In this document: piece by piece, positions 36,745-44,635 of the stretch
Layout of the letters: each line of letters starts with the position of its first letter
Numbering within the stretch: position 1 is the first letter of the stretch
The notes under the pieces: generated by a model
Seen by the model: only the letters and a program-made list of their open reading frames with translations
Databases searched by the model: none
What the model was told of the DNA's origin: nothing
Program-made: the position numbers and the translations under genes
Source: Gammaproteobacteria bacterium
Lineage (GTDB): Bacteria; Pseudomonadota; Gammaproteobacteria; JACKNK01
Reading direction: 5' to 3'
Assembly (NCBI GenBank): GCA_024234955.1
Contig: JACKNK010000002.1
Span: 1-64,000 of the forward strand
Length of the DNA stretch: 64,000 nucleotides

Positions 36745-37689
36745 ATGCGACGCCCATTTGCCATTTTTCTCATGCTGATTGCCCACGTCTCGATGGCCGC
36801 CCCCTATCCGCCGGTGGACGTGGAAATGGACCTGCAGCAGGTCTCGGAGCATGTTTATTACGTGCAGGGCAAGGCCGGCATCGCCACCGACAACGCCGGC
36901 TTCATATCCAACGCGGCGGCCATCGTCACCGACGACGGCATCGTTATCGTCGATGCCCTGGGTTCACCGTCGCTGGCCGCCAAATTCCTCGAAAAGCTGC
37001 GCGCGGTCACGGACCAGCCGGTGAAGAAGGTCGTGGTCACGCATTACCACGCCGACCATATCTACGGCCTGCAGGTGTTCAAGGAACTGGGTGCGGAGAT
37101 CATTGCCCCCGCCGGTTATCACGAATACATGGATTCACCGGTATCCAGGGAGCGCCTGGAAGAACGTCGCTTCTCGCTGGATCCCTGGGTCAATGAATCC
37201 ACCTATCTGGTGCGCCCGGATGTCGTGGTGGACGCACCGACCCGGATCGATCTCGGTGGCGTGGCGATCACCGTGAACTATCTCGGCGCCGCCCATTCCG
37301 ACGGCGATCTGAGCGTGCTGGTCAACCCGGACCGCGTGCTGATCTCCGGGGACATCATCTTCGAAGGCCGCGTTCCGTTTACCGGTGGCGCGGACACCGG
37401 GCATTGGCTGGCGTTGCTGGAGCAACTGGACAATACCGAACTCGCCGCGCTGGTCCCGGGTCACGGCCCAGCCGCGAAAGACCCGGTCGGTGCCGTGAAG
37501 TTGACCCTGCACTATCTGCAGAAAGTTCGTGAAGTGATGGCCGAGGCCGTGGATAACCTGACGCCCTTCGATGAGGCCTACAACAACGCAGACTGGTCGG
37601 AATTCGAGGCGCTGCCAGCGTTCGAGGCCGCACACCGCAAGAACGCCTACGGGGTCTATCTCTCCATGGAGCGAGCCCAGTTCAAGTAA
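36745..37689 (+). CDS. Secreted metallo-beta-lactamase-fold hydrolase (SoxH-like)
   Basis: A 314-residue protein with a signal peptide (RPFAIFLMLIAHVSMAAPYP) and an MBL domain. The zinc motif VVTHYHADHIYG (HxHxDH) and later histidines in LGAAHSDGDL and LVPGHGPAA are complete. The closest named group I can suggest is the quinoprotein-relay or SoxH-type hydrolases of sulfur oxidisers; that is uncertain. ATG 36745 follows a weak GAGG site. A DUF6164 gene starts 3 bases after its stop. Confidence 0.82.
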   Translation: MRRPFAIFLMLIAHVSMAAPYPPVDVEMDLQQVSEHVYYVQGKAGIATDNAGFISNAAAIVTDDGIVIVDALGSPSLAAKFLEKLRAVTDQPVKKVVVTHYHADHIYGLQVFKELGAEIIAPAGYHEYMDSPVSRERLEERRFSLDPWVNESTYLVRPDVVVDAPTRIDLGGVAITVNYLGAAHSDGDLSVLVNPDRVLISGDIIFEGRVPFTGGADTGHWLALLEQLDNTELAALVPGHGPAAKDPVGAVKLTLHYLQKVREVMAEAVDNLTPFDEAYNNADWSEFEALPAFEAAHRKNAYGVYLSMERAQFK

Positions 37690-37692
37690 GCG

Positions 37693-38037
37693 ATGCCGGC
37701 GCTGATCTTTCATCTCAAGGACGTCCCGGAAGACGAGGCCGCCGAGGTCCGTCAGGTCTTGCGGGACGCCGACATCGCGTTTTACGAGACTTCCGGCGGT
37801 ACCGTCGCGCTGGCTCTGGGGCTGGCCAGCCCGGCGATCTGGATCAAGCAGGACGCCGACCAGGAGCGCGCACGGGAACTGATCGATGCCTATCAGCACG
37901 GGCGTTGGGAGTCGGCCGCGCAGAACGCACCAGAAACCCTGCGAGATCGGGTGCGCAACCGACCGTTGCCGACGCTGCTGGCGTTGCTTCTGATCGGCAT
38001 CGTGCTGTACTTCTCGCTCAGCCCGTTCTTTTTTTAG
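37693..38037 (+). CDS. DUF6164 family small membrane protein
   Basis: A 114-residue protein. A ferredoxin-like N-terminal half (LIFHLKDVPEDEAAEVRQVL, with FYETSGGTVAL) is followed by a C-terminal membrane helix, LPTLLALLLIGIVLYFSLSP. The pattern fits DUF6164 as I know it; no function is established. It begins 3 bases after the metallo-hydrolase stop, so it is probably cotranscribed. Confidence 0.72.
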   Translation: MPALIFHLKDVPEDEAAEVRQVLRDADIAFYETSGGTVALALGLASPAIWIKQDADQERARELIDAYQHGRWESAAQNAPETLRDRVRNRPLPTLLALLLIGIVLYFSLSPFFF

Positions 38038-38076
38038 GTTCATCGCACTTTAGCGGGGAGACAAAGCGAGGTAGCA

Positions 38077-38150
38077 AGGTAGGGCGGAACCCGAAGGGCT
38101 TCCGCCGTCGGCGCGGACATGGCGGAAGCCCTTCGGGTTCCGCCCTACCT
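38077..38150. repeat. Large inverted repeat, 30-bp perfect arms
   Basis: Arms at 38077-38106 and 38121-38150 are exact reverse complements, around a 14-base loop. The start GTAGGGCGGAACCCGAAGGG resembles dispersed intergenic repeats seen in many gammaproteobacteria. It dominates the 393-base gap between the DUF6164 gene and rpoZ; the remainder (38151-38430) shows nothing convincing. It has no T-run, so it is a repeat element rather than a plain terminator. Confidence 0.85.
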
Positions 38151-38430
38151 CGCGATCCGCCGGGGGTGGAAACGGAAGCGCCGGTGACGGGTTCGCCGCA
38201 CCCGTGGACACCATCGCCGCAGCCTTCGATGGCCACGATCAGGCCCTGCTCGTCCGATCCGGGACATCAAATCCGTTCCCGCCAATCCGCGAAGAACCTT
38301 TTCTAAACGCCATGCCCTTGAAAAATCGATCAAGCCGTTGACAGGCAAGCTGCTTTTGCCGCACTGATTCGATATAGTCGCGCGTCCGATCCCTGCATCA
38401 ACCCGTTGTTCTTATCCGTGGAGTACACCG

Positions 38431-38721
38431 ATGGCCCGCGTCACCGTTGAAGATTGCCTCGATAATGTCGATAACCGTTTTGAACTGGTCCTGGTTGCCA
38501 GCAAGCGCGCCCGTCAGCTTTCCCACGGTAATCAGGCCCTGGTCCCGGAAGAGAACGACAAGCCGACCGTGATCGCGCTGCGTGAAATCGCCGATGGCCT
38601 GGTGACCCGCACCATCCTTGATGAGGTGAATGCGGCGGAACATGCGCAATTCTCGATTCTCGACGACGAAGACGTTGCCGAAGTCCAGACCGCGCCACCC
38701 GCAGCCTCCGATCAGGAGTAG
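38431..38721 (+). CDS. rpoZ: RNA polymerase omega subunit
   Basis: A 96-residue subunit that helps fold and hold beta' and forms part of the ppGpp site. MARVTVEDCLDNVDNRFELV and ASKRARQL are diagnostic. spoT follows 11 bases later, the usual order, but gmk is not upstream. Confidence 0.97.
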   Translation: MARVTVEDCLDNVDNRFELVLVASKRARQLSHGNQALVPEENDKPTVIALREIADGLVTRTILDEVNAAEHAQFSILDDEDVAEVQTAPPAASDQE

Positions 38722-38732
38722 TTCGGGAAGCG

Positions 38733-40979
38733 ATGTCCGACGACGCGCCGGCATTACCAGGCTCCACCGGGAGCCTGTTCGCCAGACCGACATCGCCACT
38801 GCGCGTCGCCGGGGCGCCTCGTTACAACGCTTGTTACACCGACCCTTCCGAGGATGATGGCTCCCGCCTCCTGATCAGCGACCTCTGCTGCATGGCCGAG
38901 GCATATATGGCCCAGGATCAGGTCAGTCAGATCTACGACGCCTATCTGTTTGGCGCCGAGGCCCACGAAGGTCAGCATCGCCGATCGGGCGAGCCCTATA
39001 TCTTCCATCCGCTGGCCGTGGCCAGCATCCTGCTGGAAATGCACATGGACAGCCCGACCATCGTCGCGGCCATCCTGCATGACGTGATCGAGGACACCGA
39101 GGCCTCCAAGGCACAGATCGCCGAGCGGTTCGGGGAGCAAGTCGCGGAAATCGTCGATGGCGTCAGCAAACTCTCGGCGGTCAACTTCCCTTCCAAGGTC
39201 GAGGCCCAGGCAGAGAGCCTGCGCAAGATGCTGCTGGCGATGGCCAAGGACATCCGGGTCATCATCATCAAACTCGCCGATCGTCTGCATAACATGCGTA
39301 CCCTCGGTGCCCTGGCGAACGAGAAGGCGCATCGGATTGCCCGCGAAACCCTGGAGATTTACGCGCCGATCGCGAATCGCCTGGGCATGCATGTACTTCG
39401 GCTGGAGCTGGAAGACCTCGGCTTCAAGGCAATGCATCCGAATCGCTATGCAATCCTGTGCCGCGCGATGCGCAGCGTGCGCGGCAACCGCGAGGAAGTG
39501 CTCAAGAAGATCGAGGCCGCCATTCTCGACGCCCTCAAGGGCTACGACATTCCCATCCGGGTGCTATGTCGGGAGAAGCATCTGTTCAGCATCTACCAGA
39601 AGATGCGCAAGAAGCACCTGCCGCTGCGCGAGTTGCAGGACGTGTACGCGGTACGCCTGGTCACCGACAGCATCGATAACTGTTACCGTTTGCTCGGCAT
39701 CGCCCACAACTTGTGGAAGCCGGTGCCGGGCAAGTTCAAGGATTACATCGCCATCCCCAAGGCGAACGGTTATCAGTCCCTGCATACCGTTCTGGTGAGT
39801 CCGCACCGCGCCCGCGTCGAGGTGCAGGTCCGCACCGACGAAATGGATCATGTCGCCGAATCCGGCATTGCCGCGCACTGGCTGTACAAGACCGGCGGCA
39901 GCGGCTCCGGATCGACCCACAATCGTGCCCGGGAATGGCTGCGCGATCTGCTTGAGGTGCAGAGCAACAGTGGCTCGGCGGAGTTCCTGGAAAGCGTCAA
40001 GGTCGATCTGTTCCCGGATGAGGTCTACGTGTTCACCCCGAACGGCGACATCATCAAGTTGCCTCGTGGTGCCACGGTGGTCGATTTCGCCTACGCCGTG
40101 CATACCGACATCGGCAACAACTGCGTCGCGGCCTGGGTCAATCACCGTGCCGCGCCGCTGTCCGCCGAATTGCGCAATGGCGATACCGTCGCGATTCAGT
40201 CCGCCAAGGGCCACAATCCCAGCCCATCCTGGCTGAACTTTGTCACCACAGCGAAGGCTCGCGGAGCGATTCGCCATTATCTGAAGCAGCTCAAGGCCGG
40301 CGAGGCCGTCAATCTGGGTCGGCGGCTGCTGGATATTGCGCTCGCCAAATACGGGATCGAGCTCTCCTCGCTGACCGATGTCCGCAAGGCGGCGGCTCTT
40401 ACCCAGACGCCGTTCAGCAACCTCGATGAGCTGATTGCCGACATCGGCCTGGGCAATCGTCCGTCGGAACTGGTCGCACGGCGCATCGCCGAGGCCAGCG
40501 CCGCTGACATGGAGAGCCTCAAGGAGACCAAGGAGGCCAGTGCCCACCCCTTGTCGATCCGTGGCACTGAAGGTCTGCTGGTCAAGTTTGCCGGTTGTTG
40601 TCACCCCTTGCCGGGGGACCGGGTGATCGGTTTCATGAGTGCCGGTCGCGGCCTGGTGATTCATCGCAACGATTGTCGCAATGCCCGCAAATCCGAGGAT
40701 CCCGACAAGTGGATCGATGTCGAATGGGCTGCACACCCGGAAGGGGAATTCCAGGTCGCGGTTCGGGTCGATGTCGCCAACCAACGCGGCGCCCTCGCCA
40801 GCATTGCCACCGCGATCTCGGCCGCCGATTCGAATATCGAAAACGTGCAGATCGGCGAACGCGACGGCCAGAATTCACGCTTGTCGTTCTGCATCACCGC
40901 TCGCGACCGCGCGCACCTCGCCAACATCATGCGTTCGGTGCGTCGGGTGCGTACCGTGCTTCGCATCACCCGCGTGTGA
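38733..40979 (+). CDS. spoT: Bifunctional (p)ppGpp synthetase/hydrolase SpoT
   Basis: A 748-residue Rel/Spo protein. The HD hydrolase domain is intact (HRRSGEPYIFHPLAVASIL, ILHDVIEDT). The synthetase domain (LQDVYAVRLV, DYIAIPKANGYQSLHT), TGS domain (VYVFTPNGDIIKLPRGATVV), a late conserved-cysteine segment and C-terminal ACT domain follow. It governs the stringent response. The hydrolase motif and rpoZ neighbour identify it as SpoT, not RelA. Confidence 0.96.
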   Translation: MSDDAPALPGSTGSLFARPTSPLRVAGAPRYNACYTDPSEDDGSRLLISDLCCMAEAYMAQDQVSQIYDAYLFGAEAHEGQHRRSGEPYIFHPLAVASILLEMHMDSPTIVAAILHDVIEDTEASKAQIAERFGEQVAEIVDGVSKLSAVNFPSKVEAQAESLRKMLLAMAKDIRVIIIKLADRLHNMRTLGALANEKAHRIARETLEIYAPIANRLGMHVLRLELEDLGFKAMHPNRYAILCRAMRSVRGNREEVLKKIEAAILDALKGYDIPIRVLCREKHLFSIYQKMRKKHLPLRELQDVYAVRLVTDSIDNCYRLLGIAHNLWKPVPGKFKDYIAIPKANGYQSLHTVLVSPHRARVEVQVRTDEMDHVAESGIAAHWLYKTGGSGSGSTHNRAREWLRDLLEVQSNSGSAEFLESVKVDLFPDEVYVFTPNGDIIKLPRGATVVDFAYAVHTDIGNNCVAAWVNHRAAPLSAELRNGDTVAIQSAKGHNPSPSWLNFVTTAKARGAIRHYLKQLKAGEAVNLGRRLLDIALAKYGIELSSLTDVRKAAALTQTPFSNLDELIADIGLGNRPSELVARRIAEASAADMESLKETKEASAHPLSIRGTEGLLVKFAGCCHPLPGDRVIGFMSAGRGLVIHRNDCRNARKSEDPDKWIDVEWAAHPEGEFQVAVRVDVANQRGALASIATAISAADSNIENVQIGERDGQNSRLSFCITARDRAHLANIMRSVRRVRTVLRITRV

Positions 40980-41022
40980 TGCGTCACCCTTTTCCGAATT
41001 CCGCTTGTAAGGAGCGCCGCTA

Positions 41023-41406
41023 ATGGCTCGCCGCATCATTCGCACCGATAAGGCTCCCGCCGCCATCGGTACCTATTCGCAGGCCGTGCGTGTCAACGAC
41101 ACGGTCTATCTCTCGGGGCAGATCCCCCTGGTCCCGGAAACGATGGAACTCGTCGATGGGGATATGGAGTCGCAGATCCGGCGGGTCTTCGACAACCTCA
41201 GTGCGGTCTGTGAAGCGGCGGACGGTCGCCTGGCCGACATCGCCAAATTGAATATCTTCCTTACCGACCTGAGCCACTTTCCGTTGGTGAATCAGGTGAT
41301 GGCGACCTACTTCCAGGAACCGTATCCGGCGCGTGCCGCGATCGGCGTTGCCAGCCTGCCCAAAGGGGCCGGTGTGGAGATGGACGCGATCATGGTGCTC
41401 GGCTGA
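41023..41406 (+). CDS. ridA: Reactive intermediate/imine deaminase
   Basis: A 127-residue RidA/YjgF protein that deaminates reactive enamines and imines such as those from threonine dehydratase. The N-terminus KAPAAIGTYSQAVRVNDTVY and the end LPKGAGVEMDAIMVLG are diagnostic. It begins 43 bases after spoT. Its last 17 bases overlap the convergent yjdF-like gene. Confidence 0.95.
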   Translation: MARRIIRTDKAPAAIGTYSQAVRVNDTVYLSGQIPLVPETMELVDGDMESQIRRVFDNLSAVCEAADGRLADIAKLNIFLTDLSHFPLVNQVMATYFQEPYPARAAIGVASLPKGAGVEMDAIMVLG

Positions 41407-41992
41407 GCCGGTCCAGTTGCCGGTCATGAAAGGTGCCCAGCAGCATGAGCGCACTGATCGCCCCCACGAGCGCCATACCCATGTCGGATTGGGTGTCCCA
41501 GATGTCGCCCTGGGTGCCAAGAAAGGCCTCGGCGGCCTCGCCCGAAACTAAGGCAACCCACCATTCGATCAATTCGTAGAAGGCACTGAACGCAAGACAG
41601 ATGCTGACGATCAGAAAATTCCGCCATCCCGGGGTCGAAACCACCCCCTGACGGATCAGGATTTCCCTCGCCAGGATCGCGGGCACGAAACCCTGCATGA
41701 AGTGCCCGAGCTTGTCGTAATTGTTGCGCTCCAGATCGAACAGGTGCGAAAACCAATCGCCAATGGGTACCAGGGCGTAGGTGTAGTGGCCACCAATCAT
41801 CAACACCACCGCATGGGCGAGGATCAGCCAATACAGCAGCGGGGTCAGCAGGAAACGTCGATAGCTCACGATGATCAGACCGAGGCCGACAATTGCCGGT
41901 GCCACCTCCAAGGCCCAGGTCATACGGTCAAATGGTGCGATTCCTGACCACAGCAACACCCCGGAAAACAACCCCAGCCACGCCCACTTCAT
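41390..41992 (-). CDS. YjdF/DUF2238-like membrane protein
   Basis: A 200-residue polytopic membrane protein with about five helices (for example LYWLILAHAVVLMIGGHYTY and LIVSICLAFSAFYELIEWWV). The conserved acid and His residues in NYDKLGHFMQGF and QGDIWDTQSDMGMA match DUF2238. Function unknown. Its start overlaps the stop of the cupin gene (ATGA), so the two are cotranscribed. Confidence 0.84.
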   Translation of the reverse strand: MKWAWLGLFSGVLLWSGIAPFDRMTWALEVAPAIVGLGLIIVSYRRFLLTPLLYWLILAHAVVLMIGGHYTYALVPIGDWFSHLFDLERNNYDKLGHFMQGFVPAILAREILIRQGVVSTPGWRNFLIVSICLAFSAFYELIEWWVALVSGEAAEAFLGTQGDIWDTQSDMGMALVGAISALMLLGTFHDRQLDRLSRAP

Positions 41993-42474
41993 GGCGTTGA
42001 CGCAACCGCAGGGCGACGGTCCATGCCGTCGAACGGCGGCGCGAATACCGCGAACACCACGCTTGCGCCCACATCGGTGTTCTCGGCCCAGTGATAGGTG
42101 CCGCGTGGGATGAATGCCGTGTCGCCGGCATGTAAGGCAACATCGCGCTCCGCGAAATGCAGCACGCTCTTGCCATGCAGCAAGGTGATCGCCAGATCAT
42201 GCTGATCGTGAAAGTGGGGCTGTTCGCGGCCTTGCAGACGGATCAGATGGGTGCTCGCGAATGCGGAACGGTTCAGGGGGCGGACGGAGATGGCTTGCGC
42301 CAGTTCCGCCTCGCTCCATTCCGGAAGGCGGTGAACGGCATCGGGTAGCGCCACAAGCGGCGATTGCACCGACGCGTCCTGGGCATGTATCGGCACACTG
42401 AGCAGGCTACTCAACAGGGTGCCGAAAAGGGCGCCGAACAGGGCGATGCCCGGCAGGGTTCCGCGACAAGACAT
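41989..42474 (-). CDS. Secreted cupin-domain protein
   Basis: A 161-residue protein with a signal peptide (start MSCRGTLPGIALFGALFGTL, cut near HAQD) and one cupin barrel (HFHDQHDLAITLLHGKSVLH; GDTAFIPRGTYHWAEN). Metal-binding histidines are plausible at HFHDQHD. The substrate is unknown. It overlaps the membrane-protein start by 4 bases and is the first gene of this pair. Confidence 0.78.
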   Translation of the reverse strand: MSCRGTLPGIALFGALFGTLLSSLLSVPIHAQDASVQSPLVALPDAVHRLPEWSEAELAQAISVRPLNRSAFASTHLIRLQGREQPHFHDQHDLAITLLHGKSVLHFAERDVALHAGDTAFIPRGTYHWAENTDVGASVVFAVFAPPFDGMDRRPAVASTP

Positions 42475-42526
42475 GATCTTCGGCCTCTCGGAATGGGTGT
42501 TACCGGAGTGTGCATCAGGCAAAACG

Positions 42527-42553
42527 AAAACGCCCCGCAGTGCGGGGCGTTTT
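42527..42553 (-). terminator. Terminator of the first PsiF-like gene
   Basis: A stem of 13 bases (42527-42539 with 42541-42553, ends AAAA/TTTT) lies 39 bases beyond the stop of the minus-strand PsiF-like gene at 42592. On that strand the hairpin is followed by TTTTCGTTTT, typical of an intrinsic terminator. Confidence 0.85.
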
Positions 42554-42591
42554 GTCAGTCGGCGCGAGCGTCCCCGCGCAGCGACCGAGGC

Positions 42592-42849
42592 TTAGTCGTC
42601 GCCGCCCTTGGATACTTCAAAGCCAACCGGCCAGACATCCTTGGCCTGCGCGTTGCAGTTGCTCAGGTAGGCACGACGGGCTTCGCCGGTGAGCGCCTGC
42701 AGATCCGCGTAGCTCGCGCATTGGGCGTCATAGAACGCAATGACCTCGGGCGCCGACTCATTCTGGCTGCCAACCGGATAGGTCGCGGCATTCGCGGCAC
42801 CGGCGCTCAAAAACAGGGCACAAATGGAAATCGCAGTTTGGTAACGCAT
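42592..42849 (-). CDS. PsiF-like small secreted protein
   Basis: An 85-residue protein. The signal peptide RYQTAISICALFLSAGAANA is cut after ANA. The mature part has two cysteines 21 positions apart in a C-x20-C unit (CASYADLQALTGEARRAYLS, then NC), with the L-x-G-x-x-R-R pattern of PsiF repeats. PsiF is phosphate-starvation inducible in E. coli, but its function is unknown. Start MRYQTAIS 42849 is supported by the signal peptide. Confidence 0.7.
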   Translation of the reverse strand: MRYQTAISICALFLSAGAANAATYPVGSQNESAPEVIAFYDAQCASYADLQALTGEARRAYLSNCNAQAKDVWPVGFEVSKGGDD

Positions 42850-43002
42850 TGGAAGAACTCCATGGTGCGAACGCACCGACAAAGAAACGGGGAATCCCGC
42901 GCCACGTATGCTGCGCCGACGCCACCTGCAGTCCAACGATATTTGGTGATCCTGAGTATCACAAAAGGCGATTGATTTCCGTCTCAAGGAACTGATTTAA
43001 AA

Positions 43003-43033
43003 GAAAAACGCCCCGACCAGGCGGGGCATTTTC
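43003..43033 (-). terminator. Terminator of the second PsiF-like gene
   Basis: A GC stem (43010-43015 with 43022-43027) with loop ACCAGG lies 30 bases after the stop of the minus-strand gene at 43057. On that strand it is followed by TTTTTCTTTT. Its GC core resembles the terminator at 42527-42553. Confidence 0.82.
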
Positions 43034-43056
43034 GTGCGATTCAACAAGCGCCTCGG

Positions 43057-43278
43057 TCAGTCAGCCACTGGCGCGGCCTTATTGGCGTCGGTGGCGGTTT
43101 CCGCCAGGCAGTCAGCGATGAAGTCGCGGCGATCAGCGCCCCTCAAGCCTTCATCGTCGGCTTTGGCCTCGCACATCTGCAGCGCTTCATCCGCAGCCAG
43201 TGCAGAGAAAACGGGCATTGTCAGCAAACCGAACATCAGCGCCACAGCGCCAAACCGCTTCACCATCGCATGCTCCAT
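43057..43278 (-). CDS. Second PsiF-like small secreted protein
   Basis: A 73-residue protein. ATG 43278 follows AGGGG 5-6 bases away. The signal peptide ends near ALAADE. The mature part repeats the C-x20-C unit, CEAKADDEGLRGADRRDFIA followed by DC, with the same A, D, L, G and R-R positions as its neighbour, so the two are paralogues. Each has its own terminator, so they are likely separate transcripts. A phosphate link is only an analogy with PsiF. Confidence 0.68.
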   Translation of the reverse strand: MEHAMVKRFGAVALMFGLLTMPVFSALAADEALQMCEAKADDEGLRGADRRDFIADCLAETATDANKAAPVAD

Positions 43279-43548
43279 AGTGCCCCTAGGCACAAACCGA
43301 CGCGGAAAATCCCGCAGCGCGCATCTTCCGCCGCGCAGGTGGGCCGTCCAGCGAAATACCGGAATCCTGACGATGCGTGTTACTTATGGAACCTCTGATC
43401 GAGTCATTCACGGACATCTGAAGCCTGAAATCGCCGCTTTCTGCGTTGCGAAACTTGGCAATAGACCGGCTATTACCTGCGTTCCGCGCCTTGAACGCGA
43501 CAATTACAGCCATTCCGCTGAACCGTGCCTGATTCAATCAGATGTTCC

Positions 43549-44445
43549 TTATGAATACCGGCGGAATGCCAGCGGCATCAAGCCGGCCAGCATCAGGGAC
43601 AGTGGCGGGGCGAGCGGCACATCCACGGCGGCCCCGAAAGACAAGCCGGTGGTGGCTTCTATCCAGTCGATGTAATTGCTCACCCGGGTCGAACCTTGCA
43701 CGTCCCCATAATCGGCGTTGGTGTTGCCATCCACGCTGGCGATGAAGGAATGGACACCGACAAGATAATCGGTGCCGCTGATGTTGATGAAGGTGCCACC
43801 GCCGCTGTCGCCGGGCGCGATCAGGTATTCGAGGGGAAGTTGCGAGGCGTCGCCGAAGACGTTGTCGAGGCTGGAACCGGAGTCGAAATCGGCCCACAGA
43901 AGGTAATCGACCGCGTAGTAATCGATGAGATTGTTGCCGGCGCGTTTGGTCCCGGAACCGGTGGTATAGCCGGTCAGACCGGTGCCGCTACGCCCGAACC
44001 CGACCGATGTTCCGACCGCGCCGAACTCGTCTGCCCCGGTATAAACATTGGCGATTTCAACGCCGGTCACGGCGGTATTCAGTTGAATCACCCCGATGTC
44101 GTAGCCGTTGAAGAGCTGCGCTTCATTGAAATTGTTGTTGTAGATCCACTGACTGGCGGTATAAGTCACCCCGCCCGCCTTATAGGTCACCGTCGTGGTG
44201 CCCGGGTTGTCCAGACAGTGCGCGGCGGTGAGGACCCAGGTGGCGTCGATCAAGGTGCCCGAGCAGCGTGTGGTGCCGGAACCGGAATAGATCAGGATGT
44301 CGCCGACGCCGCTGTAGCGGGACTCGGCCGCGAGACTGGTGTAGTAGCTGTCGGCAACGTTATGGCGAATCACCCCCGCGTTCGCCGACGACGCAAAGTG
44401 CGCGGCAAACAGAACCAGCAGGGTGAAAATCGGGTGTGACGACAT
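43549..44445 (-). CDS. Secreted trypsin-like serine protease with C-terminal sorting-type tail
   Basis: A 298-residue S1-family protease. The signal peptide ends near ANAG. The catalytic triad is complete: His76 (TAAHC), Asp116 (NGYDIGVI) and Ser214 (APGDSGGG). The C-terminus VPLAPPLSLMLAGLMPLAFR ends in a short basic tail, which resembles VPLPA/PEP-CTERM sorting signals processed by exosortase. No exosortase is in the window. ATG 44445 is well placed. Confidence 0.83.
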   Translation of the reverse strand: MSSHPIFTLLVLFAAHFASSANAGVIRHNVADSYYTSLAAESRYSGVGDILIYSGSGTTRCSGTLIDATWVLTAAHCLDNPGTTTVTYKAGGVTYTASQWIYNNNFNEAQLFNGYDIGVIQLNTAVTGVEIANVYTGADEFGAVGTSVGFGRSGTGLTGYTTGSGTKRAGNNLIDYYAVDYLLWADFDSGSSLDNVFGDASQLPLEYLIAPGDSGGGTFINISGTDYLVGVHSFIASVDGNTNADYGDVQGSTRVSNYIDWIEATTGLSFGAAVDVPLAPPLSLMLAGLMPLAFRRYS

Positions 44446-44560
44446 CGCGATTCCGCCGCAAAGTCGATGCAGGGGGTTCAGTATGGACCCGGCATGACCG
44501 CATGAAAAAGCGCAATAAAGGCAATGTTACAAAGGCTTTGCGATTCGCCCTGACCGGCCA

Positions 44561-44607
44561 GGGCCAGATCGCGGGCCAGATCACGGGCCAGATCAGGGCC
44601 CGATCAG
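44561..44607. repeat. 12-bp tandem repeat in the gap before thrC
   Basis: GGGCCAGATC recurs at 44561, 44573 and 44585 with a period of 12 bases, followed by a degraded fourth unit. It occupies the 190-base gap between the protease start (44445) and the thrC 3' end (44636). No gene or promoter reading is obvious; it looks like a slippage-prone microsatellite. Confidence 0.7.
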
Positions 44608-44635
44608 TGCCAGACAGGGCGCCTCGGCTTGGGGT

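Noticed and set aside
38338..38378. TTGACA and TATAGT as a promoter for rpoZ
   Set aside because: The two hexamers are 29 bases apart, too far for a sigma-70 promoter.
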